Numbered from the stretch's first letter, positions 33,929 through 43,722 are shown. The stretch: DNA of 64,000 bases from Desertimonas flava (GCF_003426815.1 NZ_QKYK01000001.1:62001-126000); one strand, 5' to 3'. A program made the numbers and translations. The notes: generated from the letters alone by a model not told the origin.

Positions 33929-34074
33929 GTCGGGGAATGTGCCGGCCTTCGTGGGCGTTGCACTCTCGCGGTCGGCGTCGCAGGACGATGTCTGCCCAGC
34001 TAGATTTCTCTGTAGAACCCATCACGCGGGGGCTCCGCCCTTGCGTGACCCCCGAAAGCACAGGAGGGGATCCG

Positions 34075-34404
34075 TTGATCACACTCACCGACAATGCGGC
34101 GTCCAAGGTGAAAGAGCTCCTCGCGGCCGAGGGCGCCGAGGACCTCGCCCTGCGCGTGGCCGTCCGGCCCGGTGGCTGCAGCGGGTTCTCCTACGAGATG
34201 TTCTTCGACGGTGACGTCGCCGCCGACGACGAGCAGGCCCGCTTCGGTCCCGACGACGCCGTCCGCGTCATCGTCGACGCCCAGTCGGCCCAGCTCCTCG
34301 CCGGCGCCACGCTCGACTACAAGGACGGCCTCGACCAGAGCGGGTTCGCCATCACCAACCCCAACGCCACGCGCACCTGCGGCTGCGGCCAGAGCTTCAG
34401 CTGA
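34075..34404 (+). CDS. HesB/IscA-family iron-sulfur carrier (ErpA-like)
   Basis: This 109-residue A-type carrier has the three ligand Cys in RPGGCSGFSYEM and TRTCGCGQSF, and the DNAASKVKELLA start helix. It delivers clusters to apo-enzymes. The TTG start is supported by AGGAGGGG six bases upstream; earlier in-frame codons read through an intergenic segment. It is downstream of the SufR-like gene on the same strand and converges on the LuxR-type regulator. Confidence 0.93.
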   Translation: MITLTDNAASKVKELLAAEGAEDLALRVAVRPGGCSGFSYEMFFDGDVAADDEQARFGPDDAVRVIVDAQSAQLLAGATLDYKDGLDQSGFAITNPNATRTCGCGQSFS

Positions 34405-34428
34405 CCCCAAGCTGCGTCGCCGGCGCCC

Positions 34429-37017
34429 TCACGGCGCGTCGGGGGGACGCAGCAGATCGAGCTCGATCGCCCGCTGGATCGCCGCGTCCTTCGTGGTGAC
34501 ACCCAGCTTCCGGTAGGCGCTGCTGAGCTGTGTCTTCACGGTGTTCGGCGACACGAACAAGGCGTTGGCGACCTCGACACGCGTGCGATGCCGCGCCCAG
34601 GCGCGCAAGACGTCGAGTTCCCGCCGCGTCAGCTGCACTGGTGCATGGCCCGCGTCGGTGATCGGCGTCGCCACCGGTTCGGAGAGATAGTCCTCGCAGG
34701 CGGCGAGGTCGAACCCCGACGCCAGGTCGCGCAAGGCGCGCAGGTCGCTGCCGGGGAGGTACATCAGCTGCACCCGCACGCCGAACACCTGGTACCGGGC
34801 GGCAGCTCGCTCGAGCAGCTCCCGTGCCGTGAGGTCATTGCCAGCGCGCAATGCCGCGGCGGCACCCAGCGTCTCCACGGCGGCCGCCGACCGCACGGTG
34901 TGGCCCGCCGCGACCTGCAGTTCGGCGAGCTCACGAACGGCCAGCGCCGGGTCGCCGGAGACGAGCTGGTACAGCAAGCGGGCGGGCGCCAGCTGCCCGG
35001 GGCACGGCGTGGCCATCCGCAGCAATGGTCGACCCTTCGAGGCCTGGCCGCTGGCGAGCCAGAGGATCGCCAGGGCGTTGGACAAGGCCGCTGTGGCGAG
35101 GTTCGGCCCCAATCCAGGGCGCGGCGGCTTCGTCGCCAGCGCCGCGGCCACGCGGTGTGCCTCGCTTCCCGACCGGCCGAGACCGAGCTGTGCGTGCATC
35201 GTCACCCACGTGATGAACGGCCAGCTCTCGGCCACGTCGAGCAGCCACTCGGCTCCCTCGAAGGCGTGGAGGGCGCCGGTGAAGTCGAACTCGTCCAGCC
35301 GCAGGGCGGCGTCGCCGGTCACGCCCAGGACGTGGGGGACACGGCGCCGGTAGCCCGACGACCAGGCATCGGGATCGATCATCGCCAGGGCGTCTCGTGC
35401 CTCGGGTCGCCGCCCGTCGAGGGCATGGATGCCGACGGCGAACCCGAGGGCGTAGTTCTTCCACCACGGGACGACGGCGGCCGTCGCCGCTCGATCGACC
35501 AGCGTGCTCGCCCGGTCGAGATCGCCGTACTGAAACAGCGAATACGCCAACGTGCTGAGCGCCATCGGCAGGCGTTCGGTCAGTCCGTCGCGGTCGCCGG
35601 GCGGCAGCGACTCGAAGCACTCCAGGGCGTCGGTCGCCGCGGCGGCCGACTCCTTGGCGCGGCCGAGGTGACGCAGGGCGACGACCAGCCCGACTCGTCG
35701 CGTGAACTCCTCGCCTGGCGACATCTCGTCGACGCCGTCGAGCGCGTGGGCGGCGGCGAGGCGGAAGTACTCGGCGGCCGAGTCCCGGGTTGCCGGGTTC
35801 GTCGTGTAGGCGAACGCGCGGGCGAACGCCAGCATGGGATAGCGCTGCAGCGACGCCCGGGGAACCCGGCGCAGGTGGCGCTCGAACAGGTCGGTGGTGA
35901 AGATGTCGGGGTTGGTGCCGGACATGCGATCGCAGATCCGCGAGGCCAGCCCGAACCGCCGTCCGTCGATGGCCAGGTCGAGGGCGAGGTCGTGCTCGTC
36001 GTGTCGATACAACCAGGATGCGGCGAGCCCTGCGTCTCGCTCGTAGCGGTCGGGGTGATCGGCTCGGAGCCGGCCACGGAACACGTCGCGGACCGACTCG
36101 ACGTACTGGAAGGCCGGTCGGTCGCGGGCGTAGGGGATCCAGCGCCCGAACCCGTTCCATGCGAGCTCGGCGAGCGCGGCATCGGCGTCTTCGACGCCGG
36201 CGAGCTGTTCCGCCAGCTCACGGTCGAAGTACGGCGGGACGCTGGTGTCGAGCACGAAGTCGATGAGCTTCGGATCGACGATCTGTGACTGCAGATCCTC
36301 ACCGACGAGCCGTCGCCATGCGGTGCTGGCGAACGACGGCACGCTCCCCGACCGCTCGAGGGCAAACGCCGCGGCGCGAACGGCGAGCGGGTAGCCGTGG
36401 GTGTCGCGGACGATGCGCTCCGCCGCGCCGAGCGCGTGCGGGGCGTGCATGGCGAGCAGCTGCTCGACCTCGTCGGACGTGAATCGCAGGTCGGATTCGC
36501 CGATCATCCGAACGACGCCGCGGATCGCGAGAACGTCGTCGGTTAGCTTCGTGCTCGCCCTGGTCGTCACGACGATGTCGAGTCCCGGCACAGCGGCGAG
36601 GAGCCGGAGGAGATCATCGTCGATCTCGCCGGTGAGTCCTCGCAGGTTCTCGTAGGCGTCGATCACCAGCGTGGTCGGACCCTTGGCGCCGAGCACGTCG
36701 GCGATCACCGTGAGCGGGTCGTCGCCGACATCGATCGTGGCCGACGTCGTCGCCACCCCGGGGTGCCCGACGTCGCTGCGGACGGTGCTCGTCGCCACCA
36801 GTTGCCAGAACTCCCGCCGTGTTCCGACCTCGCCGCCGAGGGCCACCCACACGACACGCCGCGACGCGGGCGGGCGGGCATCGGCCCAGCTGCGCAGCAG
36901 GGTGGTCTTGCCGAAGCCACTCGGCGCAGCGACGACCCTCAGCCGCGGCCCGCCGGACAGGAGGTCGAACAGGCGCCGGCGCTGCACCAGGCCCTCAGGT
37001 GTCATCTGTGCGATCAC
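34429..37017 (-). CDS. Large LuxR/MalT-like ATP-dependent regulator
   Basis: This is an 862-residue protein. Residues 31-40 hold a Walker A APSGFGKTTL with an Arg/Asp-rich STAND-type NTPase (TLVIDAYENLRG as Walker B, IVVTTRAS sensor). A long TPR-like helical region of about 450 residues follows, and the C-terminus has a LuxR HTH (LTRRELDVLRAWARHRTRVE, then NALFVSPNTVKTQLSSAYRK). The layout is that of MalT/LAL activators, which respond to a ligand plus ATP. It is divergent from the giant surface-protein gene and is its most likely regulator. A 20-bp inverted repeat lies 20 bases before the start. Confidence 0.9.
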   Translation of the reverse strand: MIAQMTPEGLVQRRRLFDLLSGGPRLRVVAAPSGFGKTTLLRSWADARPPASRRVVWVALGGEVGTRREFWQLVATSTVRSDVGHPGVATTSATIDVGDDPLTVIADVLGAKGPTTLVIDAYENLRGLTGEIDDDLLRLLAAVPGLDIVVTTRASTKLTDDVLAIRGVVRMIGESDLRFTSDEVEQLLAMHAPHALGAAERIVRDTHGYPLAVRAAAFALERSGSVPSFASTAWRRLVGEDLQSQIVDPKLIDFVLDTSVPPYFDRELAEQLAGVEDADAALAELAWNGFGRWIPYARDRPAFQYVESVRDVFRGRLRADHPDRYERDAGLAASWLYRHDEHDLALDLAIDGRRFGLASRICDRMSGTNPDIFTTDLFERHLRRVPRASLQRYPMLAFARAFAYTTNPATRDSAAEYFRLAAAHALDGVDEMSPGEEFTRRVGLVVALRHLGRAKESAAAATDALECFESLPPGDRDGLTERLPMALSTLAYSLFQYGDLDRASTLVDRAATAAVVPWWKNYALGFAVGIHALDGRRPEARDALAMIDPDAWSSGYRRRVPHVLGVTGDAALRLDEFDFTGALHAFEGAEWLLDVAESWPFITWVTMHAQLGLGRSGSEAHRVAAALATKPPRPGLGPNLATAALSNALAILWLASGQASKGRPLLRMATPCPGQLAPARLLYQLVSGDPALAVRELAELQVAAGHTVRSAAAVETLGAAAALRAGNDLTARELLERAAARYQVFGVRVQLMYLPGSDLRALRDLASGFDLAACEDYLSEPVATPITDAGHAPVQLTRRELDVLRAWARHRTRVEVANALFVSPNTVKTQLSSAYRKLGVTTKDAAIQRAIELDLLRPPDAP

Positions 37018-37036
37018 GCTCCGCCCGCTCGATCGT

Positions 37037-37056
37037 CGGATCGCTCACGCGATCCG
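37037..37056. promoter_or_regulatory. 20-bp inverted repeat upstream of the LuxR/MalT-like gene
   Basis: CGGATCGC-TCAC-GCGATCCG is a perfect 8-bp inverted repeat, 20 bases before the regulator start. It may be an autoregulatory operator or a hairpin in the 5-prime leader. Confidence 0.4.
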
Positions 37057-37377
37057 GCCAACAGTCGGACCGTACTCTCGCTGCGCCGGCAGCGCACGCG
37101 GCGTGGCAGCCGAGGATCACCCCGCGTTTCACCCTGCCCGGCGCACCACCCCATCGGAAAGTGGACGCTGGCGACGAGGCCGGATGCGGAGGGCGAAATC
37201 GGAGGTGAAAGCCGCCGGATCGCGTGACGACGCACGGTTTCACCGATTTCTGTGATGCCTGCCCCGGCGACCTCGCGCTCTCGAGGACGTCGTCACGATC
37301 CGGCGCTGCGTTGCGGGCCCCACCCGGGGGACACGCGCCGTGACCGCACGAAGCCAACACAAGAGGTTCACCACTCC
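37057..37377. other. Divergent promoter region of the surface-protein gene
   Basis: Over 300 bases without a supported gene, between the LuxR-like regulator and the LPETG protein. AAGAGG lies just before the surface-protein ATG. I see no further repeat or terminator. Confidence 0.4.
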
Positions 37378-40300
37378 ATGGACACGATTGCGACTCGCAC
37401 CTGCTTGCCCCGCGCCGGACGCCTGCTGGGTGCGTTGCTCACCCTCGTGCTCCCGCTCGGCTCGGCGACGCTGGCGAACGCCGCCGCCGATCCGCCGCCG
37501 ACCGAGCCGCCCGCCGTGGCGAGCGAGCCGGCGGCCGACACTGAACCGCCCGCCGCGAGCGATCCGGTCGCGACCGTCACGGAACCGGAGCCGGTCGAGT
37601 CGCAGCCCTTCGACTCCGCCCCTGAGACCGGCTCGGTCCCCGAATCCGGCTCGGTCCCGGAGGGATCCGATCCCGACGACTCGGCCGTGTCGTCCGAGGC
37701 GCCGACCGTTCCGCCCGCCAGCGATCCCGACCGTGCCGACGATCCGGTGATCGGTCCGCTGGCCGTTGGTCCGCGGTCGGAGCTCGTGAAGACGGCGGCC
37801 GTGCCGGGCGGCGGCGCGGTGCAGCCCGGGATGCAGTTCGCCTACCAGATCTACGTCGCATGCACCACCATCAACGTCGGCTGCGTCGACTTCGTGTTCA
37901 CCGATGTGATTCCCGAGGGCCTCGACATCGTGCAGCTACCAGTGTCGAACTCCCGCCGCACGGTGAGCTACGACCCCACCACTCGCACGTTGACGATGAC
38001 GTACCACGAGACGCTGGACAACCCCGCAGGGGAGGTCGGACTCGACTCCGGGGGCAACGAGGCGTTCGACCTCGTCGTCGCCCTGCCGGACGACACGCCG
38101 CTGGCTACCGGCGACACGATCGACAACGTGGCGGTCGTGACGATCGACGGCGCCGTCGACGTCACCGACAACGCCGTGGTCGACGTCGAGGTTCCCGTGA
38201 CCATCACCCCGATCGCGTCGAAGCAATGGCCAGGCGGCGGAGTGGTCGCCGGCAGCGACGCGGCGACGACCGCCACCATCGCGGTGGCCAACGGCTCGTC
38301 CGCGTCCTCAGAGGTCACGTCGCTCGCGGTGACCGACCTGTCGACCGCCACATGGGAGCACTTCGACCTCACCACCGTGGCTCTCGGCAGCCTTCCCGAG
38401 GGTGCGACACAGGCCCAGCTGTTCCTGTGCACCCAGCCGGCCTCGGCGTGTGCCGACGGCGACTGGCTGGCCGCGGGAACTGCATCGGCGCCCGGACCGC
38501 TCGGCCTCGGCGGCATCGACCCGGCCACGGTCACCGGGGTGCGCGTCGAGTTCACCGCCGGCGGCGAGCCGCTCCCGCGCGCCCCGCAGGCCGGCGGCAG
38601 CGTGCAACTCGGCCTGCAGCTTCGTGACACGCTCCGCTCGTCCGGCGAGCCCATCGCCCCGGACTCGCCGATCACGGTCGACAACTGCGCGACGGCAACG
38701 GCGAGCGACGGTGGTGCCCCGGTGGACAGCAGCCCCAGCTGCGCTGGAAAGCAAATCCTGTCCTCCACGGTTCGGGTGACCGCCGCCAAGTCGTGGACTG
38801 CCGACACGTTCGCTGTCGCCGGCGCCGAGTCGGCCGTGAGCGCGGAGATCACCGCCACCAACGCCTCGGCGTTCCCGGTGCATCAACTCGTCATCGCCGA
38901 GCCCGGCCCGAACAGCGACTTCGAGACGTTCGACGTCGACGAGGTCGCGCTCGAGTTCCCGAGCGGCGCGACCGACGCTCGCGTGCAGGTGTCCTACGCC
39001 GACGGCACGACGAGCGACGAGACCTACGGCACGGCGCAGACGATCTCCCTCGACGTCTCAGCCAGCCAGGTCACCGGCATCGTCGTCACGTACTCCGGCG
39101 GGACGGCCCTGGAGCCGGTGATCGGCGCCGGCGCCACGGCCGGCCTGGCGCTCCACGGCCACCTCACGGCTGCCGTCGACGAACCGACCACGCTCGACAA
39201 CTGCGCCGACGTCACAGCCAACGGCCCAGCCGGCACGACGCCGGCCACCGACAGCGCGTGCGACGACCTGCCGGTCGAAGCGCCTCGTGTCAGCGGCGCG
39301 GGCATCAAGGGTGCGTCGCAGACCACGATTCCTGCCGACCAGCCCGTCACGTTCACGATGAGGCTCACCAACAACGGCAACCTGTCGTGGACCGACCCCG
39401 TCCTCACCGATCCCGCTGATCCCGCCGCATCGCCCAACCCGTTCGACTCGGTCGTGCTCGTGTCGGCGACGTCGACGAGCAGCCCGGCAAGCCTCTCGCG
39501 CCTCATCGAGGTGACCACCGACGGGGGTCTCACGTGGAGCGCCTACTCCACGCCGGTTCCAGCAGCCGTCGATGGCGTCCGGGTCCGCGTCGACGGTGAC
39601 GTCCCGCCGTCGGGCTGGGTGCAGCTCAACATCACCGTCGAGCGCCGCCCCGGCGTGGACGCGGCCGAGATCGACAACTGTTTCGGGGCGACGGTCGACG
39701 GGGGCTCGGCGCTCGACCTCGGCAGCGCCGCCTGCGCCACGATCACCGCGGCCGAGGGCGACAGCGCGGCGACCCTCGACAAGGACATCGTCGCTACCTC
39801 GTTGCCGCAGTGGACGCCGGGTCTCGAACGCCAACAGACCGGCATCACGTTGCGGGTGGCCAACACCGGCAACCTGAGCGCTCGCTATCTGCGCATCATC
39901 GAGGACGACGCCGACTTCTTCGATGCCGTCGACTTCGCCGGCTTCGGCACGATCACCGCTCCCGCCGGCGCCAATCGCGTGCAGGTCGACGCCTTCGCCG
40001 GCGGGACGTGGATCGCCGGGACCCCGACCACGGTGGGATCGCCGACGCTGCCCGCAGGGGTCGCGCCCGAGGATGTCCGAGGGCTGCGGTTCACGTTCAC
40101 CAGCACCGACGCGACGACCAACGACGGTTTCGTCCTCGCGCCCTGCGCTGCGGTCACCGCCGGCTGCGCCGGAACGGTCGGACTCGTCGTCAGCCCGCGA
40201 CCGACGCTGGTGAGCGATCCCACGTCGGCGCCCCCGGCGATGCTGTCCAACACGATCCGCGGCGAGTTCGAGACCAACGTCGACGCCGGCACCGCGCAGC

Positions 40301-41832
40301 CGATCGATCCCGACACCGACACGCTCGAGTTGGTGCCCGGCGACCCCCAACTCGACGTCGACAAGGGTCCCGCCGGCACGGTGCTCGGGCCAGGATCGTT
40401 CGCCACGCAGACGCTGACCGTGACCAACAACGGCACGACGCCGCTCGCCGACGTGTCGATCGTCGACGCCCTGCCTGCCGGGCTGGCGTTCGACGAGACG
40501 CTCGAGGGCGATGGCGGCCCGTACACCGTGGTCGTCGGTGACCTGCCCGACGGTTCCGACCCGGCACCGGCACCGACGTTCGAGCTCGTCCGCGACGGCG
40601 AGCGCGTGGAGTCGGTGCGCTGGACGTTCGGCGGGTGGACGCTGCCGCCCAACGCCACGATCACCATCACGTTCCAGGTGGGCTTGGAGCCGGGAGTCAT
40701 GACCGGCCAGACGATCACCAACACGATGGGGGCGACCGGGACCACCGGCGACCCGGACCGACCGCTCGCCTGCACGCCGCCCGACACGGCCGTCGACGGT
40801 GACGAGCGCTTCGGCGACGGCGTCTACTGCACCGACACCGCCGACACCAACGTCATCGCCGGCGCCGGGTTCCAGGCCCGCAAGTGGGTCGCCGGTGACG
40901 CCGCACTCGGCTGGTGGCATCCCACCCTCGGCTTCGTGGCGACCGGCGACGGCAACTGCCCGTCGGCCGACATCGGCGGTCGCCTCTACACGGCGACGCC
41001 GTGCGTCGCTCTCGTCGAGCGGGGCGGCCAGTTCGACTACGTGCTGCGCGTCGTCAACGCCGGCACCGAATCGGCAACGCGCATGGCGCTGATCGACAAC
41101 TTCCCCCAGCAGGGCGACAGCGGCCTGACGCGCGGTGAGGCCCGGTTGACCGAATGGAACAACCGGCCGACACTGGCCGGTCCGGCCACCTACAGCGGGC
41201 CGGGAACGGCGACGATCGGCTACTCCTCGGCGGCCCAGGGCGCCTGGTGCACGGCTGACCTCGACCTCTCCGGCTCCGGCTGTGCCAGCGGATGGGACGA
41301 CGGCGCCGGTGCGTCGACCACGGCGCTGCGCCTGCTCGCCGACTTCACCGACGACCCCCTCGAACCGGGCGCTGGCATCGAGATCCACTTCGTGATGAAC
41401 GTTCCCAGCGAGATCGCCCAGGACGCCGACGTCGTCATCGCCTGGAACTCGTTCGCTCACGCCGAGGCGACCGAGACGGCCCAGGGGGGTGAGCGGATCC
41501 TCCCGCCGATCGAGCCGATCAAGGTCGGTGTTTCGCCGTTGCTCGTGCCCGTTCCTCCGACGTCCACGACCGTCATCGAGCCGACCACCACCGTCGACAC
41601 GGCGGCGACCACGACGGCCGCCCCCACGACGACCGTCCCCACGACGATCGTTGCCGGTGGGTCGACGTCGGTGCCGCCGCCCGCAGGGCCGTCCACGACG
41701 GTCGCAGCTGCGGCTGCCGGCGACCTGCCCGAGACCGGTTCCGACGCATCCCGCGTGATCACGTTGGCCGCCCTCCTCCTCGTCGCCGCCGGCGCCGCCA
41801 GCCTCGTCATCGTGCGCCGGGTCCGGATGTAA
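37378..41832 (+). CDS. LPETG-anchored multi-domain surface protein with DUF11-type repeats
   Basis: This is a 1,484-residue exported protein. It has a signal peptide with RLLGALLTLVLPLGSATLANA, an acidic Pro/Glu/Ser-rich stalk (to about residue 130), then roughly eight beta-rich domains. The latter carry DUF11/isopeptide signatures such as VTNNGTTPLADVSIVDALPA and repeated DNCATAT or DNCADVT strands with paired Cys. A Thr-rich linker (TTTVDTAATTTAAPTTTVPT) precedes LPETGSDASR, a hydrophobic helix and basic tail RRVRM: a textbook sortase substrate. It is probably a stalk-like adhesin or cell-surface fibre. No sortase gene is in the window. The start at 37378 has AAGAGG upstream. Confidence 0.9.
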   Translation: MDTIATRTCLPRAGRLLGALLTLVLPLGSATLANAAADPPPTEPPAVASEPAADTEPPAASDPVATVTEPEPVESQPFDSAPETGSVPESGSVPEGSDPDDSAVSSEAPTVPPASDPDRADDPVIGPLAVGPRSELVKTAAVPGGGAVQPGMQFAYQIYVACTTINVGCVDFVFTDVIPEGLDIVQLPVSNSRRTVSYDPTTRTLTMTYHETLDNPAGEVGLDSGGNEAFDLVVALPDDTPLATGDTIDNVAVVTIDGAVDVTDNAVVDVEVPVTITPIASKQWPGGGVVAGSDAATTATIAVANGSSASSEVTSLAVTDLSTATWEHFDLTTVALGSLPEGATQAQLFLCTQPASACADGDWLAAGTASAPGPLGLGGIDPATVTGVRVEFTAGGEPLPRAPQAGGSVQLGLQLRDTLRSSGEPIAPDSPITVDNCATATASDGGAPVDSSPSCAGKQILSSTVRVTAAKSWTADTFAVAGAESAVSAEITATNASAFPVHQLVIAEPGPNSDFETFDVDEVALEFPSGATDARVQVSYADGTTSDETYGTAQTISLDVSASQVTGIVVTYSGGTALEPVIGAGATAGLALHGHLTAAVDEPTTLDNCADVTANGPAGTTPATDSACDDLPVEAPRVSGAGIKGASQTTIPADQPVTFTMRLTNNGNLSWTDPVLTDPADPAASPNPFDSVVLVSATSTSSPASLSRLIEVTTDGGLTWSAYSTPVPAAVDGVRVRVDGDVPPSGWVQLNITVERRPGVDAAEIDNCFGATVDGGSALDLGSAACATITAAEGDSAATLDKDIVATSLPQWTPGLERQQTGITLRVANTGNLSARYLRIIEDDADFFDAVDFAGFGTITAPAGANRVQVDAFAGGTWIAGTPTTVGSPTLPAGVAPEDVRGLRFTFTSTDATTNDGFVLAPCAAVTAGCAGTVGLVVSPRPTLVSDPTSAPPAMLSNTIRGEFETNVDAGTAQPIDPDTDTLELVPGDPQLDVDKGPAGTVLGPGSFATQTLTVTNNGTTPLADVSIVDALPAGLAFDETLEGDGGPYTVVVGDLPDGSDPAPAPTFELVRDGERVESVRWTFGGWTLPPNATITITFQVGLEPGVMTGQTITNTMGATGTTGDPDRPLACTPPDTAVDGDERFGDGVYCTDTADTNVIAGAGFQARKWVAGDAALGWWHPTLGFVATGDGNCPSADIGGRLYTATPCVALVERGGQFDYVLRVVNAGTESATRMALIDNFPQQGDSGLTRGEARLTEWNNRPTLAGPATYSGPGTATIGYSSAAQGAWCTADLDLSGSGCASGWDDGAGASTTALRLLADFTDDPLEPGAGIEIHFVMNVPSEIAQDADVVIAWNSFAHAEATETAQGGERILPPIEPIKVGVSPLLVPVPPTSTTVIEPTTTVDTAATTTAAPTTTVPTTIVAGGSTSVPPPAGPSTTVAAAAAGDLPETGSDASRVITLAALLLVAAGAASLVIVRRVRM

Positions 41833-41898
41833 CGGACGGTGCCCTCGGCGGCGGATTCAGCCAACCCGTCCGCCGCGGTGCTGCCGTAGGATCCCGGC

Positions 41899-42246
41899 AT
41901 GAGCAAGCCGCTGGGTCCCTATTCGCCGACGTACCGTGCGGGCGACTTCGTGTTCGTCTCCGGGCAGGTCGGCGCACGAGACGGTGTCGTCGTCGACGGT
42001 GGCGTCACTGCGCAGACCCAGCAGGTGTTCGCCAACATCGGCGAGCGCATCGCCGAAGTCGGCGCCGAGCTGACCGACGTGGTGAAGACCACGTGCTTCC
42101 TCACCGACATGGGCGACTTCGCCGAGTTCAACGAGGCCTACATCGCTGGCTTCGGCGACCATCGGCCGGCCCGCTCCACCGTGGCGGTCGCCGCTCTCCC
42201 GGCGGGAGCGAACGTCGAGATCGAGCTCATCATCCACAAGCCGTGA
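41899..42246 (+). CDS. RidA-family enamine/imine deaminase
   Basis: This 115-residue protein has the RidA pattern: LGPYSPTYRAGDFVFVSGQV, TQQVFANIGERIAEVGAEL, VVKTTCFLTDMGDFAEFNEAY and the end RSTVAVAALPAGANVEIELI, with the catalytic Arg. RidA hydrolyses reactive enamines released by PLP enzymes. Its stop overlaps the start of the glycosylase gene (GTGA), so the two are coupled. Confidence 0.93.
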   Translation: MSKPLGPYSPTYRAGDFVFVSGQVGARDGVVVDGGVTAQTQQVFANIGERIAEVGAELTDVVKTTCFLTDMGDFAEFNEAYIAGFGDHRPARSTVAVAALPAGANVEIELIIHKP

Positions 42247-42824
42247 GCGCCGACTCACGGCGCGAACTGCCGCGTTGCGAATGGGGCGGCTCGACACCGC
42301 AGTACATCGAGTACCACGACACGGTCTGGGGCGTCCCCCAGTACGACCCGACCACGCTCTTCGAGTTCCTCACGCTCGAGGGCGCCCAGGCGGGACTGTC
42401 GTGGAGCACGATCCTCGCCAAGCGTGACGGGTACCGCGCCGCCTTCGCCGGGTTCGATCCCGAGGTCGTCGCCGGCTTCGGTGACGACGACGTCGAGCGG
42501 TGCATGGCCGATTCCGGCATCGTGCGCAACCGGGCCAAGATCCTCTCCACGATCGGCAACGCGAGGGCGTGGCTCGAGCTCGACGACCCGGTTGCTCACC
42601 TGTGGTCGTTCGTCGACGGCACGCCGATCCAGAACCGCTTCACCGCAATGGGCCAGATCCCGGCCAGCGAGGCGCGCTCCACGGCGATGAGCAAGGACCT
42701 CAAGAAGCGTGGCTTCCGGTTCGTGGGCCCGACGATCTGCTACGCCCTGATGCAGGCGTGCGGCATGGTCAACGACCACGTCGTGTCGTGCTTCCGCTAC
42801 GACGAGGTCGCCCGCCTGGCCTGA
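42243..42824 (+). CDS. tag: DNA-3-methyladenine glycosylase I
   Basis: This 193-residue base-excision enzyme of the HhH superfamily removes 3-methyladenine. It has the Tag features: RCEWGGSTPQYIEYHDTVWG (zinc Cys and His), FLTLEGAQAGLSWSTIL with the catalytic Glu, KDLKKRGFRFVGPTICYALM and the C-terminal zinc pair in VNDHVVSCF. GTG start overlaps the ridA-like stop. It is the last intact gene before the HNH remnant region. Confidence 0.93.
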   Translation: MSADSRRELPRCEWGGSTPQYIEYHDTVWGVPQYDPTTLFEFLTLEGAQAGLSWSTILAKRDGYRAAFAGFDPEVVAGFGDDDVERCMADSGIVRNRAKILSTIGNARAWLELDDPVAHLWSFVDGTPIQNRFTAMGQIPASEARSTAMSKDLKKRGFRFVGPTICYALMQACGMVNDHVVSCFRYDEVARLA

Positions 42825-42910
42825 ACCCTCCGTGGGTCTGCCGGTTCGTCGGCCGCTCGCTCGATCGCCGTCCCTCCGCTCGGCGTGCACGTGGCGAATG
42901 TCGAAAAAAC

Positions 42911-42926
42911 TCGAACATATGTTGGT
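42911..42926 (+). promoter_or_regulatory. SOS/LexA-like box upstream of the HNH remnant
   Basis: TCGAAC-ATAT-GTTGGT matches the actinobacterial SOS box TCGAAC-N4-GTTCGA at 10 of 12 arm positions. It sits about 40 bases before the decayed HNH gene, in an AT-rich patch. Confidence 0.5.
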
Positions 42927-42947
42927 GTTGTTACATCAGTCATGTAG

Positions 42948-43471
42948 CGTGCAGCTCTGGGAGCCACCGTCCTCGAAGCGATCCAGGAGGGTCTGCGCGC
43001 GCCGGCGCGGATGGCTCAGGCGATCGAGGTGGTTCCGTTCGGATGCGTGACGGGCAGCGAACTGTTCGAGGACGCCGAGCGATTCGCCGACGGGTTCGTC
43101 GAACACGCCGAGGAGCTCGTCAAACATGCGAATGAGCGAGGTTTCGAAAAACTCTTCGCAGCACTCGAGCGGGTCCGCCGGACGGTGGAAGTAGCGTCCG
43201 CAGTGGCGTTGAACGCTGTCGAGGAACGCGGCGTGCATCACGCCGACGGGCACCGCAGTCCGATCCCGGGTTGCCGGGCCACTCCACGACACGTCGACCA
43301 CGCGACGGAATGGGCCTCGGTCGACGCCGGCGCATTAATGTCGCCAACTCAACCCTGCCGTGCGTTCATCACAACTTGTGGAAGTCGAAGCACGGCTACA
43401 CCGTGCGGCGCGGTGCTGACGGCAACCTCCACATCCGCCGGCCCGACGGTACCGAGCTCCACCCCTATTGA
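42948..43471 (+). pseudogene. Broken HNH endonuclease (DUF222-type), internally deleted and frameshifted
   Basis: The first part reads LGATVLEAIQEGLRAPARMA, followed by QAIEVVPFGCVTGSELFEDA, the N-terminus of a DUF222-type HNH nuclease, and runs to VHHADGHRS. It then jumps directly to the C-terminal nuclease motif IPGCRATPRHVDHATEW, so several hundred residues of the middle are missing. After EWA a frameshift follows; the tail continues in another frame as LPCVHHNLWKSKHGYTVRRG and ends HIRRPDGTELHPY. No in-frame start exists after the stop at 42945. A DNA-damage-type box lies upstream. Confidence 0.75.
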
Positions 43472-43566
43472 TCGCGCGTCCGGTGGGGGTGCTGTGCCGG
43501 ACGAGTCCTCGGCGGGGATGGGATGCGGTTCTATACCCGGGCGGGTGGGGCGCTAACGTCGTCGGC

Positions 43567-43722
43567 GTGCCGGGTGTGATCGCCATCCTCGTTGTGCTCG
43601 CCCTCCTCCCCGTCGTCGTGTTGATGAGCGGCGGCGTGGCCTCGGGCATCATCGGGTTCTTCCTCGGTCGGGACGCCGATCGACGCAACGAGGGATCCGA
43701 GCTCCTCGAGCTCGAGGACTAG
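43567..43722 (+). CDS. Single-pass small membrane protein
   Basis: This 51-residue ORF starts at GTG 43567 with one long helix (VIAILVVLALLPVVVLMSGG then VASGIIGFFLG) and a charged tail RDADRRNEGSELLELED. High third-position GC supports coding. No family recognised. Confidence 0.5.
   Translation: MPGVIAILVVLALLPVVVLMSGGVASGIIGFFLGRDADRRNEGSELLELED

Noticed and set aside
39058-41460. Minus-strand ORF of 800 codons under the surface-protein gene
   Set aside because: It is a GC-rich shadow of the LPETG protein; no domain, no ribosome site, composition of mirror-frame type.
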